DNA from: Sphingomonas bacterium
GTDB lineage: Bacteria; Pseudomonadota; Alphaproteobacteria; Sphingomonadales; Sphingomonadaceae
Assembly: GCA_026785965.1 (NCBI GenBank)
Contig: JAJAYY010000192.1
Coordinates: 1 to 15,190, forward strand
Direction: 5' to 3'
Length of the DNA stretch: 15,190 nt
Part shown: piece after piece, positions 15,035 through 15,190 of the stretch
Layout: each line of letters opens with the position of its first letter
Numbering within the stretch: position 1 is the stretch's first letter
Notes under the pieces: model-generated
Seen by the model: only the letters and a program-made list of their open reading frames with translations
Told to the model about the DNA's origin: nothing
The model's database searches: none
Translations under genes and position numbers: made by a program

Positions 15035-15058
15035 TCCGAACGCGCGTAACCCAATCGG

Positions 15059-15081
15059 GGCGCGGTGCCGGTAACCGCGCC
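15059..15081 (+). terminator. GC-rich hairpin after the pilin gene
   Basis: GGCGCGGT (15059-15066) pairs perfectly with ACCGCGCC (15074-15081) across a seven-base loop, 24 bases past the pilin stop. The following bases lack a proper T run, so it may be an attenuator or partial terminator that lets pilin be made in excess over downstream genes, a common arrangement in tad loci, rather than a full stop. Confidence 0.4.
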
Positions 15082-15190
15082 GCGCCCGGTGTTGTTGGCC
15101 CTTGGCGACTTAGCCCAAGCGCCCCATGGCGGTGGGCGCATGGCGTTTTGTGCGACAAATCCGCCCGCGTCTGCCCCGCCCGGGTGGGCC
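15082..15190. other. right-edge sequence, no supported gene
   Basis: An ATG at 15126 opens a frame that runs off the window (22 codons, MAVGAWRFVRQ at the start), with no Shine-Dalgarno and no recognisable family. It could equally be untranslated leader of the next gene. Confidence 0.3.

Overview
The window is GC-rich chromosomal DNA from a bacterium, most probably an alphaproteobacterium of the Sphingomonadales. This is inferred from the overall protein style, the polyhydroxyalkanoate-system family protein, the long alphaproteobacterial-type isocitrate dehydrogenase, the Flp pilin and a short basic 46-aa protein of a kind I associate with sphingomonads. No database search was possible. Almost all of it is coding; no gene-free stretch exceeds 300 bases.

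Layout. 1-1562 (-): start-proximal part of clpB, cut by the window edge. 1617-2372 (-): exported M15-type D-Ala-D-Ala carboxypeptidase-like protein. Diverging from it, 2430-2750 (+) encodes a polyhydroxyalkanoic acid system family protein, and 2782-4086 (+) an FprA/adrenodoxin-reductase type ferredoxin-NADP+ reductase. 4167-4243 (+) is tRNA-Pro(CGG). A two-gene divergent module follows, a LysR regulator at 4270-5157 (-) and a long-form isocitrate dehydrogenase at 5255-6736 (+). It is closed at 6928-7004 (+) by a second, nearly identical tRNA-Pro(CGG), immediately followed by a long hairpin (7004-7047). 7079-12479 (-) is one tightly packed apparent operon read right to left: exported S9A oligopeptidase, hotdog thioesterase, maleylacetoacetate isomerase-like GST, class II aldolase/adducin protein and a compact SLC13-family permease, with two 4-base ATGA stop/start overlaps. 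Diverging from the operon, 12573-14366 (+) is an M24B Xaa-Pro aminopeptidase, overlapped at its end by a small one-helix membrane-protein frame (14330-14500). A 46-aa basic protein (14464-14604, -), tRNA-Thr(GGT) at 14696-14770 and a Flp-type pilin (14873-15034), possibly the first gene of a tad pilus locus lying beyond the edge, complete the window.

How the parts fit. Two regions stand out. The first is the LysR/isocitrate-dehydrogenase cassette held between two tRNA-Pro copies (an 87-bp direct repeat with 3 mismatches, all in its 5' part). This is what an integration or duplication event at a tRNA gene leaves behind, although no integrase is visible. The dehydrogenase lacks the Lys-Tyr pair expected of NADP-specific enzymes. 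The second is the five-gene minus-strand operon, which couples peptide hydrolysis, CoA-thioester hydrolysis, cis-trans isomerisation, a metal-dependent aldolase-fold protein and an anion permease. Its arrangement looks like a catabolic unit, but I cannot name the substrate. The rest looks like ordinary chromosomal gene content. I found no CRISPR array, transposase, integrase or phage gene.
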